Assembly (NCBI RefSeq): GCF_004916905.1
Contig: NZ_SDLV01000012.1
Coordinates: 100,730-164,729 of the forward strand
DNA: 64,000 bases
Direction: 5' to 3'
Source of the DNA: Chryseobacterium candidae
GTDB taxonomy: Bacteria; Bacteroidota; Bacteroidia; Flavobacteriales; Weeksellaceae
A program made the translations under genes and the position numbers. Positions 23,720 through 32,081 of this stretch are shown here, in pieces. The notes beneath the pieces are model-generated. The model saw only the letters and a list, made by a program, of their open reading frames with translations, searched no databases and was not told where the DNA came from. Numbering within the stretch: the stretch's first letter is position 1; every line of letters begins with the position of its first letter.

Positions 23720-25084
23720 ATGACAACCTACACTTATACCAGAATCTTTTTCTGCACCTTCCTGCTATGCATTATGCAGGCCTGTAGTTCAATATTTGGC
23801 TTACCTTCGGATCCCGAAAAGCCAACAATGGGAGAGGTTACTTCTTCCACTGCGGAACTGAAAAATCTTCCGCTTCCCAAAGAAAAGATTGTAATAGGAG
23901 TCTACAAATTCAGAGATCAGACCGGCCAGTATAAACCTTCCGAAAATGGAAACAACTGGAGTACGGCAGTCCCTCAGGGAACGACTACCATTCTCATTAA
24001 AGCATTAGAAGACAGCCGCTGGTTTATCCCTATTGAAAGAGAAAATATTGCCAATCTACTTAATGAAAGACAGATCATCCGTTCCACAAGACAGGAATAC
24101 ATCAAGGATGCAGACAAAAACAATCAATCACTTCCCCCTCTTTTATATGCCGGGATTCTTCTTGAAGGCGGCGTTATCTCATACGACAGCAATATTCTGA
24201 CCGGAGGACTTGGAGCAAGGTATTTCGGAATCGGTGCTTCCACGCAGTACCGCCAGGACAGAATTACGATCTATCTCCGTGCTGTCTCTACCCTTAACGG
24301 AGAAATTCTTAAAACGGTTTATACTTCTAAAACCATTCTTTCAACCAGTGTTAACGGAAGCTTTTTCAGATATATTGATACGGAAAGACTACTGGAAGCT
24401 GAAGTAGGGCTTACTCAAAATGAGCCTGTTCAGCTCGCCGTGACAGAAGCGATAGAAAAGGCTGTAAAAGCTCTGATTGTTGAAGGGATCAGAGATAAAA
24501 TATGGGGGAAAGCAATAGATGAGAATGGAGGATATCAAAGCTTAATCAACGAATATAACAGAGAGCAGGAGCAAAATAATGACAGAGTTGTTGGAGGCAG
24601 ATATCCGCAGGATTACAGACAGAAAGTATCCATATTTGCGAATGTGGAAGGGCAGAAAGTTAAAGATGACTATGTAAGTCCAAAGATGAATGTTGGTGGA
24701 AAAATAGGATTTAAATATTTTCTTACTCCCTATCTGAATATGGAACTGAACGCAAGCTATTTTACGCTTGAAAATTCAAATATTGTAAAAAGAAACTACT
24801 TCGGTCCTGAAGTGAATCTGGAATACATCCTTTTTCCGAAATACAGATTCAGCCCATTTGTATACGGTGGAGCAGGAGCGATGTATTCAAAATATAAACC
24901 TCAATATAAAGCACAGTTCGGTGGCGGACTGGAATATATGATCAGCCGGAATTTTTCACTGAGAGCCTCCGCACAATATGACCTTGGTTTCAAAGACGAC
25001 TGGGAAGGTCTTGTTAATGGGAAAAGAAAAGATCAGGCTTTGCGCTTTGGAATAGGAATCAACTTTTACTTCGGAAACAAATAA
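23720..25084 (+). CDS. csgG: CsgG curli secretion channel with C-terminal barrel-like extension
   Basis: A 454-residue lipoprotein (IMQACSS, acylated Cys22). Residues about 45-265 are the CsgG domain: KEKIVIGVYKFRDQTGQYKP, STAVPQGTTTILIKALEDSR, LLYAGILLEGGVISYDSNI and YRQDRITIYLRAVSTLNGEI, including the transmembrane hairpin region that builds the nonameric pore. E. coli CsgG ends near 277. Here residues about 300-454 add a domain of alternating strands (GGKIGFKYFLTPYLNMELNA, YRFSPFVYGGAGAMYSKY, ALRFGIGINFYFGN) that resembles an eight-stranded outer-membrane barrel ending in an aromatic residue. How nine such barrels pack around one pore is unclear. Confidence 0.9.
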   Translation: MTTYTYTRIFFCTFLLCIMQACSSIFGLPSDPEKPTMGEVTSSTAELKNLPLPKEKIVIGVYKFRDQTGQYKPSENGNNWSTAVPQGTTTILIKALEDSRWFIPIERENIANLLNERQIIRSTRQEYIKDADKNNQSLPPLLYAGILLEGGVISYDSNILTGGLGARYFGIGASTQYRQDRITIYLRAVSTLNGEILKTVYTSKTILSTSVNGSFFRYIDTERLLEAEVGLTQNEPVQLAVTEAIEKAVKALIVEGIRDKIWGKAIDENGGYQSLINEYNREQEQNNDRVVGGRYPQDYRQKVSIFANVEGQKVKDDYVSPKMNVGGKIGFKYFLTPYLNMELNASYFTLENSNIVKRNYFGPEVNLEYILFPKYRFSPFVYGGAGAMYSKYKPQYKAQFGGGLEYMISRNFSLRASAQYDLGFKDDWEGLVNGKRKDQALRFGIGINFYFGNK

Positions 25085-25095
25085 AAACACGAACT

Positions 25096-26607
25096 ATGAA
25101 AACTATAATTAAAATATTCAGCATATTCATCTTTGCTTTTTGTCTGTTTTCATGCAATGAAGACCTTGTGGAACAGGCTCAAACAGGAATGTTAAAAGGA
25201 AAAGTCGTGAAAAGAGGCAGTAATGTGCCGATTCCTAACGTGAAAATTTTCACTAATCCTACGACACAAACTGTTTTCAGCGGTACAGACGGTTCATTTG
25301 AGATCCCTGCCATGCCAGTGGGGAATTATTCTGTAAAAGCAGAACTTTCAGGATATATTACAAGCTTTCAGTCAGTCAATATTCAAACTCAAAATCAGGT
25401 AGTAACGGTAGTTTTTGAGATGGATGATGATACTTCATTGAATTCTCCTCCCGCTACACCCCAGTTGCTAAGTCCGATAGATAACGCAGTAAATCAACCC
25501 TTGAGCGTCGAATTAACCTGGAGCGCAACAGATCCTGATACAGCGGATGTCTTAAAATACAGTTTGACAATTAAAAATAATCTTGACACTAATGTGATTC
25601 AGGTTAATGATTTGACAGCAAACCATTATACGCTATCAAATCTGAAGTTTGGTGTAAGTTACTTCTGGCAGGTGTCTGTTTCGGACGGCATTCACCAGCC
25701 AGTTTTAAGCTCTATCAGTAAATTCACCACCAATACAGTTCCGGCCAACCGGTATCATTACGTTCAGAAACAAAATGGAAACTTTGTGATCATTTCCAGT
25801 GATGACCAGGGAAATAAGTTCCAGCTTACCAATTCTTCCTATAATAGCTGGCGGCCACGGAAAAACAATAATGCCGGCCTCATTGCATTCCTTCGTACAG
25901 AAGGGGGAAGTACCCATCTTTATACTGCCAACCCGGATGGTTCCAATCCTTTTAAAGTAACAACTGTTGCTGTTGCAGGTTTCAATAATTATGAAATGGA
26001 CTTCGCATGGAGTACAAATGGTAAGGAACTTATTTATTCCAACTTTAATAAACTTTACAGAATTAATAAAGATGGAAGCGGTCTGAGCTTAGTGTATACA
26101 ACTCCGGATGGAAGTATGATCTCGGAATGCGACTGGAGCTACGACGGTAGTAAAATAGCATTGAAAACCAATGATTATAACGGATATAACACTAAAATTT
26201 ATGTGATCGATGTCAATGGTGCCGTTCTTAAAACTGTATTGTCTGGTACAGCAGGGGCCAGCGGAGGTTTGAACTTCTCGGTTGACGGACAGCTTCTTCT
26301 CTTTACCCGTGATGTTTCCGGATATTTGGACGGAAGCGGAAATTACCGTCAGCTGGATTCACATATCTTTATCTATAACCTTATTACAGATGCTGTAAGT
26401 GATATTTCTGCAGAAAGCGAAAAAGTAATGGGAACTAATGATCTCGATCCAAGATTCTCCCCGAACAATGCTCAGATTATCTTTATGAATACCTCCAACG
26501 ATAATATTTCGCAAAGAAATATAATGGTAGTTGACCTCAATAGTACGATGACTGATCTTACAAGGGTAATACTGTTTAGTAATGGAGAAATGCCGGATTA
26601 TGAATAA
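25096..26607 (+). CDS. Surface lipoprotein: CarboxypepD-like, Fn3-like and TolB-type propeller domains
   Basis: A 503-residue lipoprotein (FCLFSC, Cys20) beginning 11 bp after csgG. Residues about 32-110 are a carboxypeptidase-regulatory-like beta-sandwich (GKVVKRGSNVPIPNVKIFTN, then GSFEIPAMPVGNYSVKAELS). About 118-213 is a fibronectin-III-like domain (SPIDNAVNQPLSVELTWSA; FGVSYFWQVSVSDG). About 215-500 is a PD40/TolB propeller (SYNSWRPRKNNNAGLIAF, WSTNGKELIYSNFNKLYRIN, DLDPRFSPNNAQIIFMN). It has no counterpart in the E. coli curli operons. Co-transcription suggests a role in anchoring curli or in matrix contact; this is inference from context. Confidence 0.82.
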   Translation: MKTIIKIFSIFIFAFCLFSCNEDLVEQAQTGMLKGKVVKRGSNVPIPNVKIFTNPTTQTVFSGTDGSFEIPAMPVGNYSVKAELSGYITSFQSVNIQTQNQVVTVVFEMDDDTSLNSPPATPQLLSPIDNAVNQPLSVELTWSATDPDTADVLKYSLTIKNNLDTNVIQVNDLTANHYTLSNLKFGVSYFWQVSVSDGIHQPVLSSISKFTTNTVPANRYHYVQKQNGNFVIISSDDQGNKFQLTNSSYNSWRPRKNNNAGLIAFLRTEGGSTHLYTANPDGSNPFKVTTVAVAGFNNYEMDFAWSTNGKELIYSNFNKLYRINKDGSGLSLVYTTPDGSMISECDWSYDGSKIALKTNDYNGYNTKIYVIDVNGAVLKTVLSGTAGASGGLNFSVDGQLLLFTRDVSGYLDGSGNYRQLDSHIFIYNLITDAVSDISAESEKVMGTNDLDPRFSPNNAQIIFMNTSNDNISQRNIMVVDLNSTMTDLTRVILFSNGEMPDYE

Positions 26608-26822
26608 TATATAACGTTTAGCGCTCAAAGTCCAAGGTTTTAGTTGTAAAGTGAGGTGGGAGAGATGATCTGTACCCATTAGAGATAAATTTAAAATGAA
26701 TTAAATACTTTTTTAATTGTTAAGTCTCTTATTTCTCTGCCTCACTTTTTACCTTATAGATTTTGATTGTATGTATCAATAAAAATTTCCCTGAAGAATT
26801 ATTGGAATTAAAATCAGGAGTA

Positions 26823-26858
26823 AAAAAAATTCCAGGCTTTACAAAGTCTGGAATTTTT
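26823..26858. terminator. Bidirectional terminator at the end of the curli locus
   Basis: AAATTCCAG and CTGGAATTT, with inner CTTT/AAAG, form a hairpin flanked by A and T tracts. It lies between the lipoprotein gene and the convergent regulator gene. Confidence 0.75.
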
Positions 26859-26879
26859 TGAGTAATTCATGGAAGTCTT

Positions 26880-27530
26880 TCAGTCGATGATATGATTCTC
26901 TATTGCATATTTTACAATTCCGACTGAGTTTTTCGCATTGAGTTTCAAAAGAATTCTTTTTCGGTGTGTTTCTACCGTATTGATACTGATAAATAATTTT
27001 TCTGATATATCTTTACTGCTGCATCCGTCGCAGATGAGTTTAAGAATTTCCATTTCGCGACGGGTGAGAGGTTCTTTGATGTGTGGGTTGGGCTTGCCCT
27101 CTTCATTACTGATAAAATTGATCATTCTTTCCTTTGCATGATCGCAGATGTAGATCTCATTAAGAAGCAAAACATTAATGGATTTAAGAAATTCATCGTA
27201 GGTACAATTTTTATCGAGATAAGCTTTAATCCCTTTGTTGAAGAGTTTTCGGATGTCAATTACATCATATGAGTTTCCAATGATTGTGATTCTGGTATTT
27301 TTATGCTCTGAAATAATACTTTCCACCAACTTGCAGATTTCCGAAAGCATAAGCATATTGGAACTCATAACAAGCATTTCCGGGGGCGTTTCTTTTAAAT
27401 TTTTGGAGAGGTTTTCTAAAGAATTACAAATATCTATAGTGCTAAAAATATTACTTTGTGAAAGTAGTCTTGATAATCCCTCTGTATACAGCATGGGTTC
27501 ATCAAAAATGGTCAATCTTGGTTTCATCAT
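26880..27530 (-). CDS. LuxR/NarL-type regulator with degenerate receiver domain
   Basis: A 216-residue protein with the response-regulator layout. The receiver-like domain (about residues 5-125) starts RLTIFDEPMLYTEGLSRLL. The C-terminal GerE helix-turn-helix (about 150-214) reads LTRREMEILKLICDG then ISINTVETHRKRILLKLNAK. The strand that normally ends in the phosphoacceptor Asp reads MLVMSSNML, so Ser56 sits where Asp is expected and the following Pro is Leu. Conventional phosphorylation is therefore unlikely. It is convergent with the curli operon; E. coli curli are controlled by CsgD, also a LuxR-type protein with an atypical receiver, so a CsgD-like role is a fair inference. Confidence 0.85.
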   Translation of the reverse strand: MMKPRLTIFDEPMLYTEGLSRLLSQSNIFSTIDICNSLENLSKNLKETPPEMLVMSSNMLMLSEICKLVESIISEHKNTRITIIGNSYDVIDIRKLFNKGIKAYLDKNCTYDEFLKSINVLLLNEIYICDHAKERMINFISNEEGKPNPHIKEPLTRREMEILKLICDGCSSKDISEKLFISINTVETHRKRILLKLNAKNSVGIVKYAIENHIID

Positions 27531-28003
27531 GGTCTGTTTTGTTTATATAAAAATAGGAAAAAAACTTTACATTTTAATTAAAATTGATAAATATTTTAAA
27601 ATTATTATGTTTTTATTGTTAGTAAAATGTTATTTTTATTGATTTTTCATTAAATAATTCTCTTTCTGTAGAGTTTTTTGGAGTTATTATTGTTAAAACC
27701 TAATATTAATGATCTTTTTTAGAGTTTATTTTGAAACGTGGTACTATATAAATAACATGCTGGGGATATGTTTTACCGGAAAATTATCAGAATTAGCTTA
27801 TGATGTAGCTGTTCTGCTTTTCTTTCATAAATTATTGCCGCAGGAGGCAGGGTAACTTCTCTAAAATAACCAATTCCACTGGCTTTTTCTGCCATAATAC
27901 CTGTGCTTTATCAAAAGATAAAAGATCTTGTCATTAAAATTTATCGGTTTCAGCCAAAACTTAAAGGGTAGATCATATTTTATATTTATAAATACAAAAC
28001 AAA
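27531..28003. other. AT-rich gap without genes
   Basis: About 470 bp upstream of the curli-side regulator. I see no open frame of note, no known RNA and only AT-rich sequence. The regulator's own promoter must lie at the left end but has no clear consensus match. Confidence 0.4.
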
Positions 28004-28140
28004 AAAGAGGCTGTCTCAAAAGTGTCATTCTGAACGAAATGAAATGTAGTGAAGAATCTCATATGTTTGGTTATCAATGAGATTCTTCCTTCGTCAGAAT
28101 GACAAAAGCCAGATTGTTTGACTTTTGAGACAGCCTCTTT
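28004..28140. repeat. 137-bp nested palindrome (REP/MITE-like), also terminating rng
   Basis: The 20-bp outer arms, AAAGAGGCTGTCTCAAAAGT (28004-28023) and its exact complement at 28121-28140, enclose a second inverted pair GTCATTCTGA/TCAGAATGAC (28024-28033, 28094-28103) and a third GAAGAATCTCAT/ATGAGATTCTTC (28051-28062, 28077-28088). The T-rich flank next to rng lets it act as that gene's terminator. The internal phrase CATTCTGAACGAAATGAA is of a type widely dispersed in Flavobacteriia. No transposase is nearby. Confidence 0.75.
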
Positions 28141-28147
28141 AAATTTT

Positions 28148-29707
28148 TTAATTAGAGAATTCTATCAATTCTTCTTTTTTGGCATTGTAGATTTTGTATT
28201 CTAAATATTTAAAAGAATCTCTCGGAACAATGGTTACCCATTTTTTGTATTTCATGAACCATTTCATCTGGATACTTTTAATGCCTTTTGTAAGGTAGGC
28301 TTCCACAAATGGGTGTACATGCAGGTAGATCTTTCCTTTTTCTTTCTGCAGGATGTTTCTTAGGGTTTCACCCATTCTTTCCACGATAACAATAGGAGCT
28401 ACAATTTCTCCGTCTTTGTTCGGGTTTTCTTCTTTGGTTTCGATCTGTTTTTCCGGACGGTTTCTCTGTCTGGTAATCTGGATCAGGCCAAATTTACTAG
28501 GAGGAAGGATTTTGTGGCGAGCTTTGTCGCGCTTCATTTCCTCTTTCAGATGCTCGTAGAGATCTCTTCTGTGATCAGAATTCGGCATGTCTATGAAATC
28601 GATAACAATAATACCTCCCATATCGCGGAGGCGGAGTTGTCTTGCAATTTCTGTAGCAGCCATTTTGTTCACTTTCAGTGCATGCTCTTTGTTGACAGCC
28701 GTTCCGGTAGTAATATTGTTTCCGGAGTTGACGTCCACAACGTGAAGTGCTTCTGTGTGTTCAATAACAAGATAAGCTCCTTTGGAACTCGGAATGTTTA
28801 CATGTTTCCCGAAGCTCTGTTTAAGCTGTTTTTCAACATTGTAATATTCCAGAAGCGGAATATGAGAATCATAAAACTGGACAATATTTTTCTTTTCAGG
28901 CGCAATTACTTCAATGTAATTCTTCATTTCGGTCACCATCTGCTCATCATCACAAATGATATTCACGAAGTCCTGGTTAAAATTGTCTCTTAAAATAGCT
29001 GAAGCTTTGTCTTCTTCGCTTAAAACTTTAGACGGAACTTTATTTCTCTGGATATTTTTGAAAGTGCTTTCCCATTTCTGAACCAGCTGGTTCATGTCAT
29101 TATGCAGATCTGCTACTTTTTTTCCCTCCGCTACAGTTCTGATGATTACTCCGAATCCTTCAGGCTTAATGCTGTCGATAAGGGTTCTCAACCTTTCTTT
29201 TTCCTCAGAACTTCTGATTTTTTTGGAAATAGAAACTTTATTGTCGAAAGGAATTAAAACCAGAAATCGCCCTGTTAGTGAAATCTGGGTAGAAATTCTG
29301 GGACCTTTGGTAGAAATTGGTTCTTTGGTAATTTGTAACAGTACCAGGTCATCTTTTACGATCACTTTGTCTACCGTTCCGTTTTTGTCTATTTCGGGTT
29401 GTATCTCGAAATTTTTTAAGCTCGAAGTGCTTTGTTTTTTAGAAATAGTATCTTTTAAAAACTTTTTGTATGTAAGATACTGAGGCCCCAGGTCCTGATA
29501 ATGCAGAAATGCATCTTTGTCGTATCCGATATTCACGAATGCTGCATTCAGATTGGGTGCCAGTTTTTTTACTTTTCCTATAAACAGATCTCCAACTATA
29601 AAATCGCTTTTGTCTTCTTGCTCATGAAGTTCACATAGTCTTCCGTCTTCCAGCAGCGCAATCTTTGTAAGATCATCTTCATGCGAAACTATTAGTTCTT
29701 TCTTCAT
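28148..29707 (-). CDS. rng: Ribonuclease G/E family endoribonuclease
   Basis: A 519-residue protein. An N-terminal S1 RNA-binding domain (GDLFIGKVKKLAPNLNAAFV, then IGYDKDAFLHY; about residues 38-130) is followed by the RNase H-like and DNase I-like catalytic core with the magnesium-binding Asp residues in LHVVDVNSGN and GIIVIDFIDM. The zinc-link CPxCxG motif that joins subunits in E. coli RNase E/G is absent; the equivalent stretch reads RQRNRPEKQIETKEENPN. The enzyme cleaves 5'-monophosphorylated RNA and matures 16S rRNA. Adjacent genes are a tiny basic ORF and HU, on the same strand. Confidence 0.93.
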   Translation of the reverse strand: MKKELIVSHEDDLTKIALLEDGRLCELHEQEDKSDFIVGDLFIGKVKKLAPNLNAAFVNIGYDKDAFLHYQDLGPQYLTYKKFLKDTISKKQSTSSLKNFEIQPEIDKNGTVDKVIVKDDLVLLQITKEPISTKGPRISTQISLTGRFLVLIPFDNKVSISKKIRSSEEKERLRTLIDSIKPEGFGVIIRTVAEGKKVADLHNDMNQLVQKWESTFKNIQRNKVPSKVLSEEDKASAILRDNFNQDFVNIICDDEQMVTEMKNYIEVIAPEKKNIVQFYDSHIPLLEYYNVEKQLKQSFGKHVNIPSSKGAYLVIEHTEALHVVDVNSGNNITTGTAVNKEHALKVNKMAATEIARQLRLRDMGGIIVIDFIDMPNSDHRRDLYEHLKEEMKRDKARHKILPPSKFGLIQITRQRNRPEKQIETKEENPNKDGEIVAPIVIVERMGETLRNILQKEKGKIYLHVHPFVEAYLTKGIKSIQMKWFMKYKKWVTIVPRDSFKYLEYKIYNAKKEELIEFSN

Positions 29708-29862
29708 TTTTTAATAAGATAAAATTGTTAAGATTATAGGAAGTGGATGTTTTTATCGATTAATTCATCTATTAAATATAAGGATTTTGAATGAAAACCA
29801 TTATATGTTTATTAAAATAATATTTGAAACCCTCCGTTTTCCGCGGAATCTTATAGTTGCAA

Positions 29863-29911
29863 ACAAAAATATAGTTAGTGAACTTTAAAAATTTAAATCC
29901 ACCAACTATAT
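29863..29911 (-). terminator. Terminator after the 29-residue basic gene
   Basis: On the minus strand, ATATAGTTGGTG pairs with CACTAACTATAT (one mismatch) and is followed by TTTTTG. It would end the short transcript before rng. Confidence 0.5.
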
Positions 29912-29941
29912 TATTATATTGTAAATCTCGAAAAAAAGAGA

Positions 29942-30031
29942 TTATTTTTTCTTATGTCTGTTTGCTCTTCTTCTTTTCTTTCTTTTGTGAGTTGCAACCT
30001 TGTGTCTTTTTCTTTTCTTTCCGCTTGGCAT
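29942..30031 (-). CDS. 29-residue, highly basic protein (ribosomal-protein-like)
   Basis: The frame from ATG at 30031 to TAA at 29942 encodes MPSGKKRKRHKVATHKRKKR followed by RRANRHKKK. About two thirds of the residues are Lys, Arg or His and there is no acidic residue. It has its own hairpin terminator and lies between HU and rng. The composition is that of a tiny ribosomal or rRNA-binding protein; Bacteroidota ribosomes are reported to contain lineage-specific small proteins, and this could be one. The identity is not proven from sequence alone. Confidence 0.75.
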   Translation of the reverse strand: MPSGKKRKRHKVATHKRKKRRRANRHKKK

Positions 30032-30074
30032 AATTTTAATTTTTTAGTAACTAGTTAATATTCAGTTAATGTTC

Positions 30075-30365
30075 TTATTTTACTGCAACTTTAGTTTTTA
30101 CTTTCTCAACAAAAGATTTTGATGGTTTGAAAGCAGGAATGTTATGAGCAGGAATCTCAATTGCAGTGTTTTTAGAAATATTTCTTCCTGTTTTAGCAGC
30201 TCTTGTTTTAATGATAAAAGATCCAAAACCTCTTAGATAAACGTTATCCCCATTATACATAGAAGTTCTGATCTCCTGCATAAAAGCTTCTACAACTTTC
30301 TGTGTTTCATTCTTTTCTGTTCCCAACTTATTTGAGATGGTGTTTACCAATTCTGCCTTTGTCAT
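30075..30365 (-). CDS. HU-family DNA-binding protein
   Basis: A 96-residue histone-like protein. MTKAELVNTISNKLG begins the helical dimer core, DNVYLRGFGSFIIKTRAAKT is the HU signature (about residues 40-59), and the arm region contains GRNISKNTAIEIPAHNIPAF with the Pro that intercalates into DNA. It bends and compacts DNA. A single gene followed on the same strand by the 29-residue basic gene and rng, grouping nucleic-acid binding functions. Confidence 0.93.
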   Translation of the reverse strand: MTKAELVNTISNKLGTEKNETQKVVEAFMQEIRTSMYNGDNVYLRGFGSFIIKTRAAKTGRNISKNTAIEIPAHNIPAFKPSKSFVEKVKTKVAVK

Positions 30366-30424
30366 TTCCTTATTTTAATTTTAAATTTTAGGTGTGCAAA
30401 TTTAGTTAAAAAAATTGAATACTA

Positions 30425-30456
30425 GCAAATTAGTGGCAAAATATTTTTATTCAAAG
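30425..30456 (-). promoter_or_regulatory. Promoter of the HU gene
   Basis: On the minus strand, CTTTG at 30456-30452 is followed after about 19 bp by TAATTTG near 30431-30425. This is one base short of the TAnnTTTG consensus. The rest of the gap 30366-30682 is AT-rich and shows nothing else. Confidence 0.4.
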
Positions 30457-30682
30457 AGTTGGACTTTTTATGTATACACTATATTAAGGGCGGGTGATAA
30501 TAATTTAACAATAAAATAATGTAACCGGATAAAGGTATGAAAATTTAATGAATAAAATTTAATAAATGCTGGTTATAGCAGGCTTTACAACGCTTTCTAA
30601 CCTTGAGCATAATATTTTAATATCCTCGTATCTACCCTCATTTGTAACCCGTAATTGAATTTTTTAACTGAAATCAGAAATT

Positions 30683-31354
30683 TTATAAACTGGAATTATA
30701 ATATCCGTTTTCCACACAGAAACGGATAAGGTGAAGCTTGGTTTTTAATCCCAGCTTTTCTGTAAGCCTGTTGATGTAGGTATCTATGGTTCTGGTGCTC
30801 AGATTAAGTTTTTCTGCAATTTCTTTATTGCTTAATCCTTCATAGCAGAATCTCATAAGCTGTATTTCTGCCGGTGAAAGCTCCTCCTGTCCTTTCTTCT
30901 GCCTGTCCATATACTCCTGTACAGCAAGAGGCTGCTGCTCCCATTCTTTGGAATAAGCCTGATAGTCAAAGTCTTCAGAAGCAATACTTCCTTTAATGAT
31001 ATCCTTTATGATTGTACTTTTTTTCTGGCAGTAATAGATATTAGGAATTTTTGAAAGGATCTCGGCCATATCTTCCTGATAAGTGCCGGAATAGGTAATG
31101 ATGGGTGTTTCCGTATTGTTTTTTCTGATGTACTTTATGGCCTCAATTCCGCTTAATACCGGCATGAAGAGTTCAATAATGAACACATCTTCCTGTCTTC
31201 TGTAGATTCTGTTTACCAGTTCATGCCCATTGTTACAGTCATTCAGAAGCATATAGAAAGGATTTTCCATAAGTGTTTTGATCATTATTTTTTTAAAATA
31301 AAAATCACTGTCAGCAATGGAAAAACGTACGGTATTAGATAATATTTTACTCAT
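30683..31354 (-). CDS. LuxR/NarL-type regulator with Glu at the phosphoacceptor site
   Basis: A 223-residue protein divergent from the T6SS operon. The receiver-like domain (about residues 8-130) contains FSIADSDFYFKK and VFIIELFMPVLSGIEAIKYI, so Glu61 stands where Asp is phosphorylated; Glu often mimics the phosphorylated state. The GerE helix-turn-helix (about 155-220) reads LSPAEIQLMRFCYEGLSNKE then LSTRTIDTYINRLTEKLGLK. It is the obvious candidate regulator of the T6SS genes and may bind the 14-bp palindromes upstream of the tssD genes, because LuxR-type proteins commonly bind such GTA-TAC dyads. That link is inference. Confidence 0.86.
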   Translation of the reverse strand: MSKILSNTVRFSIADSDFYFKKIMIKTLMENPFYMLLNDCNNGHELVNRIYRRQEDVFIIELFMPVLSGIEAIKYIRKNNTETPIITYSGTYQEDMAEILSKIPNIYYCQKKSTIIKDIIKGSIASEDFDYQAYSKEWEQQPLAVQEYMDRQKKGQEELSPAEIQLMRFCYEGLSNKEIAEKLNLSTRTIDTYINRLTEKLGLKTKLHLIRFCVENGYYNSSL

Positions 31355-31533
31355 TCTTAATATCGATTTGGCGAATGATATTTGAAATTTAAAGGTCTAA
31401 TTTATGAAAAACTTATCAAAGTGAAAATTAATATTAATTTAATCAGGGTTTTCACGAAACAGGCTTGGGGAAATTACGTATTGTGCATAAATTTTTTTTT
31501 TTATATTTTCACAGGCCAAACAAATCGCAAATT

Positions 31534-32070
31534 ATGTCTTCTAACAGGGAAAAAAAATTAAACAAATCTGACGTCAGAACGGGCATTTGGAAGTTTATTC
31601 TGTCATTTGTCGTTTTGTCGGCTGTATCTTTTACTTGCTTATTTCTCTTCTTTAAGAGTTATGATATACAACGGGAAGGAATTAGCCGTGAAGCAGAAGC
31701 TTATAAAGAACTGATGCTTCGAAGTGATGTACTTAAGGACCACATTGATGATATTTACGACAAAATGAACCAGCTTAGCATTAATAAGGTGGAGAATGAA
31801 GTATTTCTCAGAACCAGTATTATGGATAATGTGAGAGATGCTAAAAATATTATGGGTAAAGACAGTGTACAAAGCTTTAAACATTATGCTGTACTGATGA
31901 AACAGATTGTACCCATGATGAATTTAAAAGCCAGGATCATTGAAGTGGAATATCAGAAGAAAACAGTGTTGAGAGATCTTGATGAATGTATGGGAAAGAT
32001 CAAAGTAACCAATAATGAACTTAGAAAAGACCCTACAAGAAATTTCACAGGAAGTAAAAGAAGAAGATAA
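31534..32070 (+). CDS. T6SS-iii membrane-complex protein, TssO-like (first copy)
   Basis: The frame opens at 31465, but the ATG at 31534 (MSSNREKKLNKSDVRTGIWK) places a single transmembrane helix (FILSFVVLSAVSFTCLFLFF, about residues 21-40) in the usual position. The remainder (178 residues in all) is periplasmic and mostly helical, probably coiled coil, with a basic C-terminus (GSKRRR). Size and topology match the small TssO/TssQ-position proteins of Bacteroidota T6SS, which replace the TssJLM complex. It starts an operon of membrane-complex genes running to tssR. I cannot separate TssO from a TssQ equivalent by eye. Confidence 0.7.
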   Translation: MSSNREKKLNKSDVRTGIWKFILSFVVLSAVSFTCLFLFFKSYDIQREGISREAEAYKELMLRSDVLKDHIDDIYDKMNQLSINKVENEVFLRTSIMDNVRDAKNIMGKDSVQSFKHYAVLMKQIVPMMNLKARIIEVEYQKKTVLRDLDECMGKIKVTNNELRKDPTRNFTGSKRRR

Positions 32071-32081
32071 AAAGAAAAGAT

